Positions 8,730 to 16,484 of a stretch of 58,071 nt of DNA are shown here, piece after piece. Under the pieces are notes generated by a model. The model did no database searches. It was not told the DNA's origin and was given only the letters and a program-made list of their open reading frames with translations. Every line of letters begins with the position of its first letter. The first letter of the stretch is position 1. The stretch is from Eubacteriales bacterium (GTDB lineage Bacteria > Bacillota > Clostridia > Saccharofermentanales > UBA5734): NCBI GenBank assembly GCA_028684955.1, contig JAQUEY010000004.1, positions 1-58,071 on the forward strand, written 5' to 3'. A program made the position numbers and the translations under genes.

Positions 8730-9983
8730 GTGAAAACTCAATCCTATCTTGCAAGTTCCGACTTCATGGCCGGCAATCGTCCAGATGAATTGATCCAACA
8801 GTTTGGCAGTCCGCTCTACGTTTACAGCGAAGCTGTCTTTCGCCAGCGCTGCCGGGACATGCAGCAGCTGGTCGATTATGATCAGTTTACAGCCAATTAC
8901 TCGATCAAGGCCAACAGCAACTTGCACCTTCTGGAAATTGCCAGGGAAGAGGGCATGTACGCCGATGCCATGTCGCCGGGCGAAATCCTGTTCCTCGAAA
9001 AAGCAGGGTTCAAACCTGAACAGATTTTCTTTGTGCCCAACAATGTCTCCCGTGATGAATTGCAGTTTGCCATTGACCACCTGGTTCTGACCAGCCTGGA
9101 TTCCTTGTCCCAGCTGGACCTTTACGGCCAGCTCGATCCGGGTGGCCGGGTCGCGATCCGGATCAATCCAGGCGTTGGGGCTGGCCATCATGAGAAAGTT
9201 GTCACAGGTGGCAAGAAGACCAAGTTTGGCATCAGTATGGACCAGGTCGCTGAGGTCCACGAGATTCTGGAGCGCCACAACCTGCATCTGGTCGGAGTCA
9301 ACCAGCACATCGGATCCTTGTTCATGGAACCACAGCCTTACCTGGAAGCGGCCCGCCATTTCCTGTCGCTGGCCGAACAGTTCCCGGAGCTCGAGCTGAT
9401 CGATTTCGGTGGTGGGTTCGGCATTCCCTACCACAAGCTGGAAGGGCAGCCCCGACTGGACCTTGCGACACTGCGCCGCGAGCTGACACACTTGATTCGT
9501 GATTTTGTCGACCGATATGGTCGACCGGTTCATTTCAAAAGTGAACCTGGCCGCTATGTGGTGGCGGAAAGCGGTGTTCTGCTGGGTACGGTCCATGCAG
9601 TCAAACAAAATGATGCAACCACTTTTGTCGGCACGGATCTGGGCTTCAATATCCTGGCCCGGCCGATGGTGTATGATTCCTGGCATGACATCGAGGTCTA
9701 TCACAACGGTCAGCTGGTTGAGTCTGAGGAAACCAGCCCGGTGACCGTGGTTGGCAATATCTGCGAGAGTGGCGACATCATTGCCAAGCACCGCGAGTTG
9801 CCTCACGTGGCAGAAGGTGATCTCCTCTGCGTTCTGGACGCCGGTGCCTATGGCTACTCCATGAGCTCTTCCTACAACAACCGGCCTCGCCCGGCTGAAA
9901 TCCTGATCACTAAAACTGGTGAAGTTCGCCTGATCCGGCGCCGCGAAACCATTGATGACTTGTTCCGTCTTTTCGACTTCTAA
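8730..9983 (+). CDS. lysA: Diaminopimelate decarboxylase
   Basis: A 417-residue fold-III PLP enzyme that decarboxylates meso-diaminopimelate to lysine, the last step of lysine synthesis. The PLP lysine is in 'NYSIKANSN'; 'IDFGGGFGIPY' is the glycine-rich phosphate loop, 'SEPGRYVV' the substrate motif, and 'CESGDIIA' and 'DAGAYGYSMSS' the Cys and Tyr motifs supplied across the dimer. I chose the GTG at 8730 because a perfect AGGAGG (8718-8723) lies 6 bp upstream; an ATG at 8667 would start inside the terminator T-run and the proposed promoter. Apparently transcribed alone or with the dCMP deaminase 26 bp downstream. Confidence 0.95.
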   Translation: MKTQSYLASSDFMAGNRPDELIQQFGSPLYVYSEAVFRQRCRDMQQLVDYDQFTANYSIKANSNLHLLEIAREEGMYADAMSPGEILFLEKAGFKPEQIFFVPNNVSRDELQFAIDHLVLTSLDSLSQLDLYGQLDPGGRVAIRINPGVGAGHHEKVVTGGKKTKFGISMDQVAEVHEILERHNLHLVGVNQHIGSLFMEPQPYLEAARHFLSLAEQFPELELIDFGGGFGIPYHKLEGQPRLDLATLRRELTHLIRDFVDRYGRPVHFKSEPGRYVVAESGVLLGTVHAVKQNDATTFVGTDLGFNILARPMVYDSWHDIEVYHNGQLVESEETSPVTVVGNICESGDIIAKHRELPHVAEGDLLCVLDAGAYGYSMSSSYNNRPRPAEILITKTGEVRLIRRRETIDDLFRLFDF

Positions 9984-10009
9984 CCTGGAATTGAAAGGGG
10001 ACCCCTTAC

Positions 10010-10507
10010 ATGAGCAAAAGAAACAACTACATCAGCTGGGATGAATATTTCATGGGCATCGCCCTGCTGTCGGCCCAGCGCAGCAAAGACCCCAGTACCC
10101 AGGTCGGTGCCTGCATTGTCAATCCCCGCAACAAGATCATTTCCGTTGGCTACAATGGCATGCCTACCGGGATCAGCGATGATGAATTCCCCTGGGTGCG
10201 CGAAGGCGCCCCGCTGGAAACCAAGTACCCCTATGTGTGTCACGCGGAGCTCAATGCTATCCTGAATAACATCGGCATCAGTCTGGAAAACTGCAAAATC
10301 TATGTTCCGCTCTTTCCCTGCAATGAATGTTGCAAGGCCATCATCCAGTCGGGAATCCGCGAAGTTATCTACATCTCGGACAAATACAAGGAAACTGATT
10401 CGGTCAAAGCATCCAAGCGCATGATGGACCGGGCAGGTGTTACCTATCGCCGCCTGCATACACCACTCGAGACATTGACCATTTCCTTCAGGGAATCCGA
10501 CATCTGA
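10010..10507 (+). CDS. dCMP deaminase (ComEB-type)
   Basis: A 165-residue zinc-dependent deoxycytidylate deaminase, making dUMP for thymidylate synthase. The zinc site is clear: His78 in 'CHAE' with the catalytic Glu80, and Cys104/Cys107 in 'PCNEC'. The 'DPSTQVGA' and 'GYNGMPTG' patches are the nucleotide-binding motifs of the family. Preceded by AAAGGGGA, 26 bp after lysA, and followed by a strong terminator. Its product feeds thyA, which lies 42 kb away in this window. Confidence 0.93.
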   Translation: MSKRNNYISWDEYFMGIALLSAQRSKDPSTQVGACIVNPRNKIISVGYNGMPTGISDDEFPWVREGAPLETKYPYVCHAELNAILNNIGISLENCKIYVPLFPCNECCKAIIQSGIREVIYISDKYKETDSVKASKRMMDRAGVTYRRLHTPLETLTISFRESDI

Positions 10508-10538
10508 GCCATCACATCTGAGCTAAGAGACCTGCCAG

Positions 10539-10575
10539 AACCTGCCCCGACGAGAGCCGTCCGGGCAGGTTTTTT
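10539..10575 (+). terminator. Intrinsic terminator after dCMP deaminase
   Basis: A 9-bp perfect stem (AACCTGCCC / GGGCAGGTT) with a 15-nt loop, followed by TTTT. Confidence 0.85.
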
Positions 10576-10635
10576 GCTGTTCCAAGCAGCTGGTGTGCTG
10601 CATGCAAAGAAAAAGAACAAAAGTTCGGAAATCTC

Positions 10636-10664
10636 TTGACAGTGAAGTTTGAGCGGTTTATCAT
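10636..10664 (+). promoter_or_regulatory. Near-consensus sigma-A promoter for the small membrane protein
   Basis: TTGACA (10636-10641), 17 bp spacer, TATCAT (10659-10664). One of the best promoters in the window, 46 bp before an 88-residue ORF. Confidence 0.75.
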
Positions 10665-10710
10665 GAAACAAGACAAACCGAACATATGTTTCTGCAAGGG
10701 AGGATTTCAC

Positions 10711-10977
10711 ATGTCACTGTTGACTGGACTGTTTTTTATCGGACTTGCACTACTGGCTTTTTTCACCTATCTGACGTTGGAACAACATAACCAGGCAGAA
10801 TTATCCGCATATCGCCAGCTGGTCCAGATTCAACAGGCGATCTATCCGCCTCAGGTTCCTGCCAGCATTCCCCCTCATTTATTGGAACCGTCTGGTTTTT
10901 TCTCGATTGGGACGAGCGATTCTGTTGAACTGAGCACCAGGGGTGAATCTGCTCCATCCAAAGAGCAGGCTGCCTGA
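10711..10977 (+). CDS. Small single-pass membrane protein, unknown function
   Basis: An 88-residue protein I do not recognise. Residues 2-22 form one hydrophobic membrane helix (LLTGLFFIGLALLAFFTYL), followed by a polar, Gln- and Pro-rich tail of about 65 residues with no cysteines. An ATG at 10711 with AGGGAGG 6-12 bp upstream and the near-consensus promoter at 10636 make it a credible gene. It is monocistronic: the next gene downstream is on the other strand. It may be membrane-anchored with the tail either inside or outside; the sequence does not say which. Confidence 0.65.
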   Translation: MSLLTGLFFIGLALLAFFTYLTLEQHNQAELSAYRQLVQIQQAIYPPQVPASIPPHLLEPSGFFSIGTSDSVELSTRGESAPSKEQAA

Positions 10978-11009
10978 TCCTGCTTGTGCCGAGAGCATTG
11001 GATTTATAC

Positions 11010-11046
11010 AAAAAAGAACCTGCTCTCTGATGAGAAGAGCAGGTTC
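11010..11046 (-). terminator. Intrinsic terminator on the minus strand
   Basis: Perfect 11-bp stem (GAACCTGCTCT / AGAGCAGGTTC, arms 11016-11026 and 11036-11046) with a 9-nt loop. Six A residues at 11010-11015 read as TTTTTT after the stem on the minus strand. The plus side lacks a T-run, so it serves a leftward transcript. Confidence 0.8.
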
Positions 11047-11310
11047 ACCAATTTGTAGGACTTTGTTGCCGCAACCGCTTCTGACCAATCTTTTCTTGTA
11101 TTCTGGTAATACAAGTCAATCTATTCAGGCCAATATGCAGTTTTTAACCATGTTGGGTCTTCGAGACTAAAAGCGATCTTTAGCTCCTTTCACGAATCCC
11201 AGAGGGAGGCCGATGTGACATTCGATGCAGCGAATTTCAGATGTTACTGAAACAAAGCGGATGTTCTTCGAAGAGTCAATCGGTGCAGGGGCTGCGGCAA
11301 CTTCTTGGTT
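11047..11310 (-). ncRNA. Candidate structured noncoding RNA (leftward), unknown class
   Basis: A stretch of about 315 bp without a convincing gene between the HD hydrolase and a leftward terminator. Read leftward it can form a long-range stem of 12 bp between 11290-11301 and 11065-11076 (one G-U pair), plus an outer 5-bp ACCAA/TTGGT helix. Inside lie local hairpins: an 8-bp perfect stem (11095-11102 with 11108-11115, 5-nt loop), a 6-bp stem (11235-11240 with 11247-11252) and an adjacent 4-bp stem (11221-11234). A TATAAT (11322-11317) precedes it and the terminator at 11010-11046 follows. By eye it lacks the signature motifs of tmRNA, RNase P RNA and SRP RNA; 6S-like RNA cannot be excluded. 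A weak 52-codon ORF without ribosome-binding site (11325-11167) is the alternative reading. Confidence 0.45.
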
Positions 11311-11316
11311 AATTTC

Positions 11317-11322
11317 ATTATA
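11317..11322 (-). promoter_or_regulatory. Possible -10 element for the leftward ncRNA
   Basis: A perfect TATAAT on the minus strand, 16 bp before the 5' arm of the proposed closing stem. No good -35 was found (ACATTA at the 17-bp position), so it is only suggestive. Confidence 0.35.
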
Positions 11323-11362
11323 CACGTGTCACTATAGAATAATGTTACATTTGTGTGAAGTT

Positions 11363-11944
11363 TTACGTGTTAGCTGCTGATCCATCCAGACCGATCTCAG
11401 TCGCAACGGTCCGCATGGCTTGAATGGTTGAATCCAGGACATCATCCAACGTCCAGCTTAGCATTTCTGCACCTTTTTCAATGATGGATCGATCGACACC
11501 AGCAGCGAAACTGGGTGTTTTGTATTTCTTCTTCAATGATTTCAGTTCCAGATCGAGAACACTTTTTGATGGCCTCATGAGAGCAGCTGCCATGATCAGA
11601 CCGGTTAATTCATCGATGGTGTACAGGACTTTCTCCAAATCACGCTCTGGTTTGATGTCCGTGACGATACCATAGCCATGACTCATGACAGCTCGGATGA
11701 ATGTGTTGTCGTATCCTTCCTCCTGCAGGATTTCGGCAGCCTTGTGACAATGCTGGTCTGGGTATTTTTCATAGTCCAGATCGTGCAGAAGACCTGCCAT
11801 GCCCCACTCATCTGGGTCTGCTCCGGGGAAACGAGCAGACAGTGCCCGCATGGTTCCCTCAACAGCCAGCGCATGGCGGCGCAAGCTTTCGCTTTGATTG
11901 TAACGGGTCAATAATTCCCAAGCTTGTTCTCGTGTTTTTGCCAT
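11363..11944 (-). CDS. HD-domain hydrolase (HDIG type)
   Basis: A 193-residue metal-dependent phosphohydrolase of the HD superfamily. The first His is in 'SLRRHALAVEG', the HD doublet in 'GLLHDLDYEKYPDQH', followed by a His in 'VMSHGYG' and a conserved Asp in 'YTIDELTGLI'. This is the short HDIG protein often annotated as a hydrolase of unknown substrate in Clostridia. AAAGG lies about 14 bp before the ATG, and the promoter at 11978-12007 drives it leftward, divergent from purF. Confidence 0.85.
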   Translation of the reverse strand: MAKTREQAWELLTRYNQSESLRRHALAVEGTMRALSARFPGADPDEWGMAGLLHDLDYEKYPDQHCHKAAEILQEEGYDNTFIRAVMSHGYGIVTDIKPERDLEKVLYTIDELTGLIMAAALMRPSKSVLDLELKSLKKKYKTPSFAAGVDRSIIEKGAEMLSWTLDDVLDSTIQAMRTVATEIGLDGSAANT

Positions 11945-11977
11945 GGTCCGATGATCTACCTTTCTTCGTTTTCAGTT

Positions 11978-12007
11978 ATTCTAGCCTGTCCCGGATTGGA
12001 TTGACAA
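11978..12007 (-). promoter_or_regulatory. Promoter for the HD hydrolase, overlapping the purF -35
   Basis: On the minus strand: TTGTCA (12007-12002), 18 bp spacer, TAGAAT (11983-11978). Both hexamers are 5/6 consensus. Its -35 overlaps the -35 of the rightward purF promoter by five bases. Confidence 0.6.
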
Positions 12008-12030
12008 CACTTGGCGCGATGAGGGATACT
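12001..12030 (+). promoter_or_regulatory. Promoter for purF (first copy)
   Basis: TTGACA (12001-12006), 18 bp spacer, GATACT (12025-12030), 78 bp before the TTG start. Consensus -35, moderate -10. Confidence 0.5.
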
Positions 12031-12107
12031 TGCACTGTTGAGGCAGCGGGTGGATCTCGCTGGACCGGGCACCTCTTGAGGGCCCATGTGTGCAAGGGGA
12101 GGCAATC

Positions 12108-13511
12108 TTGATTCACGAAGAATGTGGTGTCTTTGGCATCTTTGGACCGGAAGGTACAGACGCTGCTGCTGCCACCTATTATGGTCTTTTTTCACTACAG
12201 CATCGCGGCCAGGAAAGTTGTGGCATCGCGGTCAATAATCAGGGTGATGTCCATGTCTATAAGGACATGGGGTTGGTTTCTGATGTCTTTAGCCAACCTG
12301 TTCTCGATTCTCTGACAGGTAGGGCAGCGATTGGTCATGTCCGATATTCGACAACCGGACAGAGCGTCCGCGAAAATGCCCAGCCGCTCGTCACCCGGTA
12401 CAGCAAGGGGACCCTGGCGATCGCTCACAATGGCAACCTTTCCAACACCCTCACGCTCCGCCAGCAACTGGAAGACCAGGGCGCCATTTTCCAGACGACG
12501 ATTGATTCGGAAATCATGGCTTATTTGATAGCCCGCTATCGGTCCCAGACCGAGACCGTTGAGGAAGCTGTCGCTCTAACCATGGAACAATTGGAAGGCG
12601 CCTATTGCCTTTTAGTCTTGAGCCGAGGCAAGATGATTGCTGCACGAGACCCACTCGGTTTCAGGCCGCTTTGCATCGGCCAGCTGGGTGATGCGATCGT
12701 ATTTGCCAGTGAGAGCTGTGCCCTGGACACCGTAGGAGCCACCTTCATCCGCGATGTCGAACCCGGAGAAATTGTGGTCGTCGACAAAAACGGCATGAGA
12801 TCATTAAAGTCACACTGCCATGGACGGCGGCATCACTGCATTTTCGAGTACATCTATTTTGCCCGTTCTGACAGCAAACTGGACTCGGTCAGCGTCTATG
12901 AAGCCAGGCTCAGAGCTGGCCGCCTGCTGGCCGAACAATATCCAGTTGCGGCCGACATTGTCCTGGGCGTTCCGGATTCTGGACTGGATGCGGCCATGGG
13001 CTATAGCATGGCTTCGGGTATACCCCTGGTACGCGGATTCGTCAAGAACAATTATGTTGGCCGGACCTTTATCAAGCCGACACAAAGCCAGCGTGAAAAC
13101 GCGGTTCGAATCAAGCTCAATCCTGTGCGCAGCAGTGTCGAGGGCAAGCGCGTGATCATGGTGGATGACTCGATCGTGCGCGGGACAACCAGTGCCCGGA
13201 TTGTCCAGCTACTCAAGAAAGCCGGGGCTACCGAGGTGCACGTCCGGATCAGCGCGCCACCTTTTCTCTGGCCCTGCTATTTTGGCACGGACATCCCATC
13301 GATAGACCAGCTGACAGCGCGCCAGCATTCACTCGATGAAATCTGCCAGATGATCGGCGCAGATTCTCTGGGCTTTCTCAAATTGGACAGTCTGCATGAA
13401 ATGATGGGTGAGAAGGAAAAGCATTACTGTGATGCCTGTTTCTCTGGGCTCTATCCCTCACTGGATCCTGCTGCGGAAAATGGACTCGTCTATGCAATGG
13501 AAGCGCGATAA
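12108..13511 (+). CDS. purF: Amidophosphoribosyltransferase, canonical copy
   Basis: A 467-residue enzyme for the first committed purine step (PRPP plus glutamine to phosphoribosylamine). The TTG at 12108 is the best start: GGGGAGG (12096-12102) lies 5 bp ahead, and it gives MIHEEC, so Cys6 is the glutaminase nucleophile exposed after propeptide removal. Glutamine-site motifs are intact (Arg79 in 'RYSTTG', 'HNGNL', 'DSE'), the PRPP loop reads 'IMVDDSIVRGTTS', and the [4Fe-4S] cysteines of the Bacillus-type enzyme are present ('HHCIFEY', 'WPCYFG', 'YCDACFSG'). It stands alone, unlike the second copy in the pur cluster at 42.8 kb. Confidence 0.95.
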   Translation: MIHEECGVFGIFGPEGTDAAAATYYGLFSLQHRGQESCGIAVNNQGDVHVYKDMGLVSDVFSQPVLDSLTGRAAIGHVRYSTTGQSVRENAQPLVTRYSKGTLAIAHNGNLSNTLTLRQQLEDQGAIFQTTIDSEIMAYLIARYRSQTETVEEAVALTMEQLEGAYCLLVLSRGKMIAARDPLGFRPLCIGQLGDAIVFASESCALDTVGATFIRDVEPGEIVVVDKNGMRSLKSHCHGRRHHCIFEYIYFARSDSKLDSVSVYEARLRAGRLLAEQYPVAADIVLGVPDSGLDAAMGYSMASGIPLVRGFVKNNYVGRTFIKPTQSQRENAVRIKLNPVRSSVEGKRVIMVDDSIVRGTTSARIVQLLKKAGATEVHVRISAPPFLWPCYFGTDIPSIDQLTARQHSLDEICQMIGADSLGFLKLDSLHEMMGEKEKHYCDACFSGLYPSLDPAAENGLVYAMEAR

Positions 13512-13542
13512 GCGCCATCAGGTACGCTGATACTTCCAGGTT

Positions 13543-14289
13543 TCAGCCGCGTGATTGCTGGGTCAGTCTTTTCAATTCCGATACTTCCTTAGGGGTCAGA
13601 TAGCGCCATTGTCCCGGTTTGAGACTGCCCAAGGTCACATGCATGATCCGGACACGGGTCAGACGGACGACCTCATATCCAAGCGCCTCACACATCCGGC
13701 GGATTTGCCGGTTCAATCCTTGCGTCAGGATGATGCGAAACGTACGGCTGGATTCCGGAATGACTTGGCAAGGCAAAGTGGTGGTGTCAAGAATCGCAAC
13801 GCCCGCCATCATGGATCTGACAAAATCATCCGTGATGGGGCGATCCACTTTGACCCGGTATTCTTTTTCGTGCCGGTTACCGGCCCGGAGGATTTTGTTG
13901 ACGATGGTGCCATCGTTGGTCAAAAAGATCAGGCCTTCCGAATCCCGGTCGAGACGGCCGATTGGGAAGACCCGTTTGGGAAACTTGAGAAAATCAATGA
14001 TGTTGTCGCCGCGGCGCGAATCGGTCGTTGTGGTGACGCCGATCGGTTTATACAAGGCCAGATACACCAAGTCGTCATCGGGGAGCACCGGTTCGCCATT
14101 GACCCGTACTGTTTGGCCGGAAAGAACGCGACTGCCCACCTGGGCAATTGCATCGTCGAGCGTTACGTGTCCCTCAGCAATCAGGCGATCTGCTTCACGT
14201 CGGCTGCAATAGCCGGTGTCAGCCAGATATTTGTTGATCCGGATGCCGTGGATGGCTGGATCACCGGAGGATGGATTTTCTTGGTGCAC
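13543..14289 (-). CDS. RsuA/RluF-family pseudouridine synthase
   Basis: A 248-residue rRNA pseudouridine synthase. An S4 RNA-binding domain ('IRINKYLADTGYCSRREAD') is followed by the catalytic domain with the nucleophilic Asp in 'GRLDRDSEGLIFLTN' and the 'GLNRQIRRMCEALGYEV' motif near the C-terminus, a pattern closest to RluF (23S rRNA). I chose the GTG at 14289, which has AGGAG 8 bp upstream. In-frame ATGs at 14352 and 14397 would extend it by 21 or 36 residues and overlap the upstream gene. The convergent purF gene ends 31 bp away, with no clear terminator between them. Confidence 0.85.
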   Translation of the reverse strand: MHQENPSSGDPAIHGIRINKYLADTGYCSRREADRLIAEGHVTLDDAIAQVGSRVLSGQTVRVNGEPVLPDDDLVYLALYKPIGVTTTTDSRRGDNIIDFLKFPKRVFPIGRLDRDSEGLIFLTNDGTIVNKILRAGNRHEKEYRVKVDRPITDDFVRSMMAGVAILDTTTLPCQVIPESSRTFRIILTQGLNRQIRRMCEALGYEVVRLTRVRIMHVTLGSLKPGQWRYLTPKEVSELKRLTQQSRG

Positions 14290-14341
14290 CTGAAAGACTC
14301 CTGTCCGATCGTCCGCGATTTTGAAGGGGCCACCGGACAGG

Positions 14342-14746
14342 TCAGGCGTCATATTCCTCAGCCTGGACTTTAACAAGCTGCAAGGATCCATGCCCATCGA
14401 TGCTGATCACCGGAATTTCCGGGAAGCCAGATTCGAGTTCATGGATGAAGACACTTTGGTCCGGATCGGGCGGCATTCCGACGATCACGTAATGAGTATC
14501 GTTGTTCCGGATGAAATTGGCAACTGCTTCCGGTGCGTAGTCATGGAATAATACATTCATTTCAGCGTCCAGCTGTTTGGAAATCGAAAATAGATATTCG
14601 AGGCTGTCACCAGAGAGTCCATCTTTCGCATGATGCGGCCGGACGGTGATGACTTTGAGTTCGAGATGTTCGATCGTTGCCAGCCTCTTGCCGGCGAATA
14701 TCAGACGATCACACGCATCCTGATCTGTCACGCAAACCAGTACCAT
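14342..14746 (-). CDS. UspA-like domain protein
   Basis: A 134-residue protein with the alpha/beta fold of universal stress proteins, closest by eye to the Usp domain of KdpD sensor kinases: 'MVLVCVTDQDACDRLI' at the N-terminus and 'FIRNNDTHYVIVGMPPD' near residue 85. The glycine-rich ATP loop of true UspA proteins is not obvious. The stop codon falls 53 bp before the chosen start of the pseudouridine synthase gene, and in-frame upstream starts of that gene would overlap it, so the two are probably cotranscribed. Role unknown. Confidence 0.7.
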   Translation of the reverse strand: MVLVCVTDQDACDRLIFAGKRLATIEHLELKVITVRPHHAKDGLSGDSLEYLFSISKQLDAEMNVLFHDYAPEAVANFIRNNDTHYVIVGMPPDPDQSVFIHELESGFPEIPVISIDGHGSLQLVKVQAEEYDA

Positions 14747-14855
14747 GATCTAATCCTTTCTCACAGGGTGGGTCGGGCCTGTGATCCCTAGTTCCCAGTC
14801 TAGAGATTGTTTGTGAATGCTTTGTGACGCCCAAACAACAATTGCGTGTCGACCG

Positions 14856-14864
14856 TGTTATAAT
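14856..14864 (+). promoter_or_regulatory. Extended -10 promoter for the rRNA methyltransferase
   Basis: TGT followed by TATAAT (14859-14864), a TGnTATAAT element 28 bp before the ATG at 14893. No consensus -35. Confidence 0.6.
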
Positions 14865-14892
14865 AACGCAATCGAAACGATGCAGGTGAAGT

Positions 14893-15768
14893 ATGTACCT
14901 TTCTGACCGATGGCTTGATTATGAATTGCTGGATGCTGGAGATGGCGACAAGCTGGAACGCTGGGGAGACGTGATTCTCCAGCGGCCGGATCCTCAGGCG
15001 ATCTGGCCCCATGGCCACTGGCCCAAACCCGATGCCCGTTACCACAGGAGCACCTCCGGAGGTGGCCATTGGCAGATCAACCGACCGTATCCCCGCCAGT
15101 GGGTGATCCACTATCCCGGTATCCAAGCCCCTTTGTCATTCATCATTGAACCAACAGGTTTCAAACACACGGGTTTATTTCCAGAGCAGGCAGCCAACTG
15201 GGATTATTGCACCGAGCGGATTGTGACTGCGCGACTGGCAGGCCGGGAGGTCCGGATCCTGAATTTGTTTGCATACACGGGTGCTGCATCCGTGGCCTGC
15301 AGTGCCGCCGGTGCCACCGAGGTTGTCCACGTCGACGCATCCAAAGGCATGAATGCCCGCGCCAGGGAAAATCTGGCCGAGAGTGGCCTCAAAGACAAGG
15401 TGGTGCGATGTCTGGCTGATGATGTCCAGAAATTCGTCGAACGGGAAATCCGGCGCGGTCACAAATACGAGGGGATTATCATGGATCCGCCTTCGTATGG
15501 ACGCGGCCCTTCCGGCGAGCTTTGGAAACTCGAAGATGCCCTGTATGACTTGATCGAGAAGGCCAGCCAACTCCTGTCGGACCAGCCATTGTTCTTCCTG
15601 GTCAATTCCTACACAACGGGGCTGGCCCCCCTGGTTTTGCGAGATATTCTCAGCCTGGTCATCCGGCCGCGTTTTGGCGGCAGGGTGGAAGCTGAGGAAC
15701 TCGGTCTGCCGGCGACGATGCGGGAGCTGATCTTGCCCTGTGGCGCGACCGGACGTTGGGAACCCTGA
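14893..15768 (+). CDS. Class I SAM-dependent rRNA methyltransferase (RlmI/RlmK-like)
   Basis: A 291-residue methyltransferase. The SAM-binding motif I is 'ILNLFAYTGAASVACSAAG', followed by the acidic 'VVHVDASKGM' and the catalytic 'IIMDPPSYGRG' motif, as in the COG1092 family of 23S rRNA methyltransferases. The N-terminal PUA domain of E. coli RlmI is missing; the protein begins directly in the linker region, as in several short Firmicutes homologues. GCAGGTGAAG precedes the ATG. It overlaps the next gene by one base (TGATG). Confidence 0.85.
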   Translation: MYLSDRWLDYELLDAGDGDKLERWGDVILQRPDPQAIWPHGHWPKPDARYHRSTSGGGHWQINRPYPRQWVIHYPGIQAPLSFIIEPTGFKHTGLFPEQAANWDYCTERIVTARLAGREVRILNLFAYTGAASVACSAAGATEVVHVDASKGMNARARENLAESGLKDKVVRCLADDVQKFVEREIRRGHKYEGIIMDPPSYGRGPSGELWKLEDALYDLIEKASQLLSDQPLFFLVNSYTTGLAPLVLRDILSLVIRPRFGGRVEAEELGLPATMRELILPCGATGRWEP

Positions 15769-16484
15769 TGCAACCAGTCCCGCCTGTGGAAATCATCTAT
15801 GAGGACAATCATGTTCTGGTTGTGAAAAAACCGGCTGGAATCCTGTCCCAGGCCGATGATACCGGCAATCCGGACCTTTTATCCCTGCTGAAAGCTGATA
15901 TCAAGTTGCGCTACCAGAAACCCGGAGCTGTGTTTCTCGGTTTGGTTCATCGCCTGGACCAGCCGGTTGCTGGCCTGATGGTATTTGCCCGGACATCCAA
16001 AGCCGCCGCGCGCCTGTCTGAACAGGTTCGTTCCCATCAGCTGGGTAAACACTACCTTGCTGTTGTCTCTGGCTGCCCGGTTCCTGCTAGTGGCCACCTG
16101 GAAGACGACCTGGAGAAAGACCGCCAGGCCAACCGGGTGCGAGTCGTAGAAACAGGGAGAGGGCAACCTGCTTATCTGGATTATGAGGTCATTGCATCAG
16201 ATCCTGGACGAAACTGTTCCCTGGTGCGCATTACCTTGGGTACTGGGCGCAGCCATCAGATCCGGGTCCAGTTTGCATCCCGGGGCTGGCCTTTGCTGGG
16301 TGACCAGCGCTATGGGCCTGACTCCCGTGACGACAAACAAAAAAGCAAGGTCCGGATGGACCTTGCCTTGTTTGCATATCGTTTGAGCTTCAAACATCCG
16401 ACCCGGGATGAGTTTCTGGACTTTTCGATTCTACCGCCGGATGGACCACCCTGGTCCTATTTTCGAGCTTCTCTGGAACACTAA
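15768..16484 (+). CDS. RluA-family pseudouridine synthase
   Basis: A 238-residue catalytic domain without an S4 domain. The active-site Asp is in 'GLVHRLDQPVAGLMVFARTS'; other family motifs are 'IIYEDNHVLVVKKPAG' near the N-terminus and 'LGTGRSHQIRVQFASRG'. I used ATG 15768, which overlaps the preceding stop as TGATG and implies translational coupling; a TTG at 15756 is possible. Its 3' end overlaps the tail of the convergent next gene by 4 bp. RNA target (tRNA or rRNA) unknown. Confidence 0.9.
   Translation: MQPVPPVEIIYEDNHVLVVKKPAGILSQADDTGNPDLLSLLKADIKLRYQKPGAVFLGLVHRLDQPVAGLMVFARTSKAAARLSEQVRSHQLGKHYLAVVSGCPVPASGHLEDDLEKDRQANRVRVVETGRGQPAYLDYEVIASDPGRNCSLVRITLGTGRSHQIRVQFASRGWPLLGDQRYGPDSRDDKQKSKVRMDLALFAYRLSFKHPTRDEFLDFSILPPDGPPWSYFRASLEH

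Noticed and set aside
8700-9806. 368-codon minus-strand frame opposite lysA
   Set aside because: Antisense to lysA, whose PLP motifs are intact, and no family similarity by eye.
13555-14373. 272-codon plus-strand frame opposite the pseudouridine synthase gene
   Set aside because: The minus-strand protein has S4 and catalytic motifs; the plus frame shows none.
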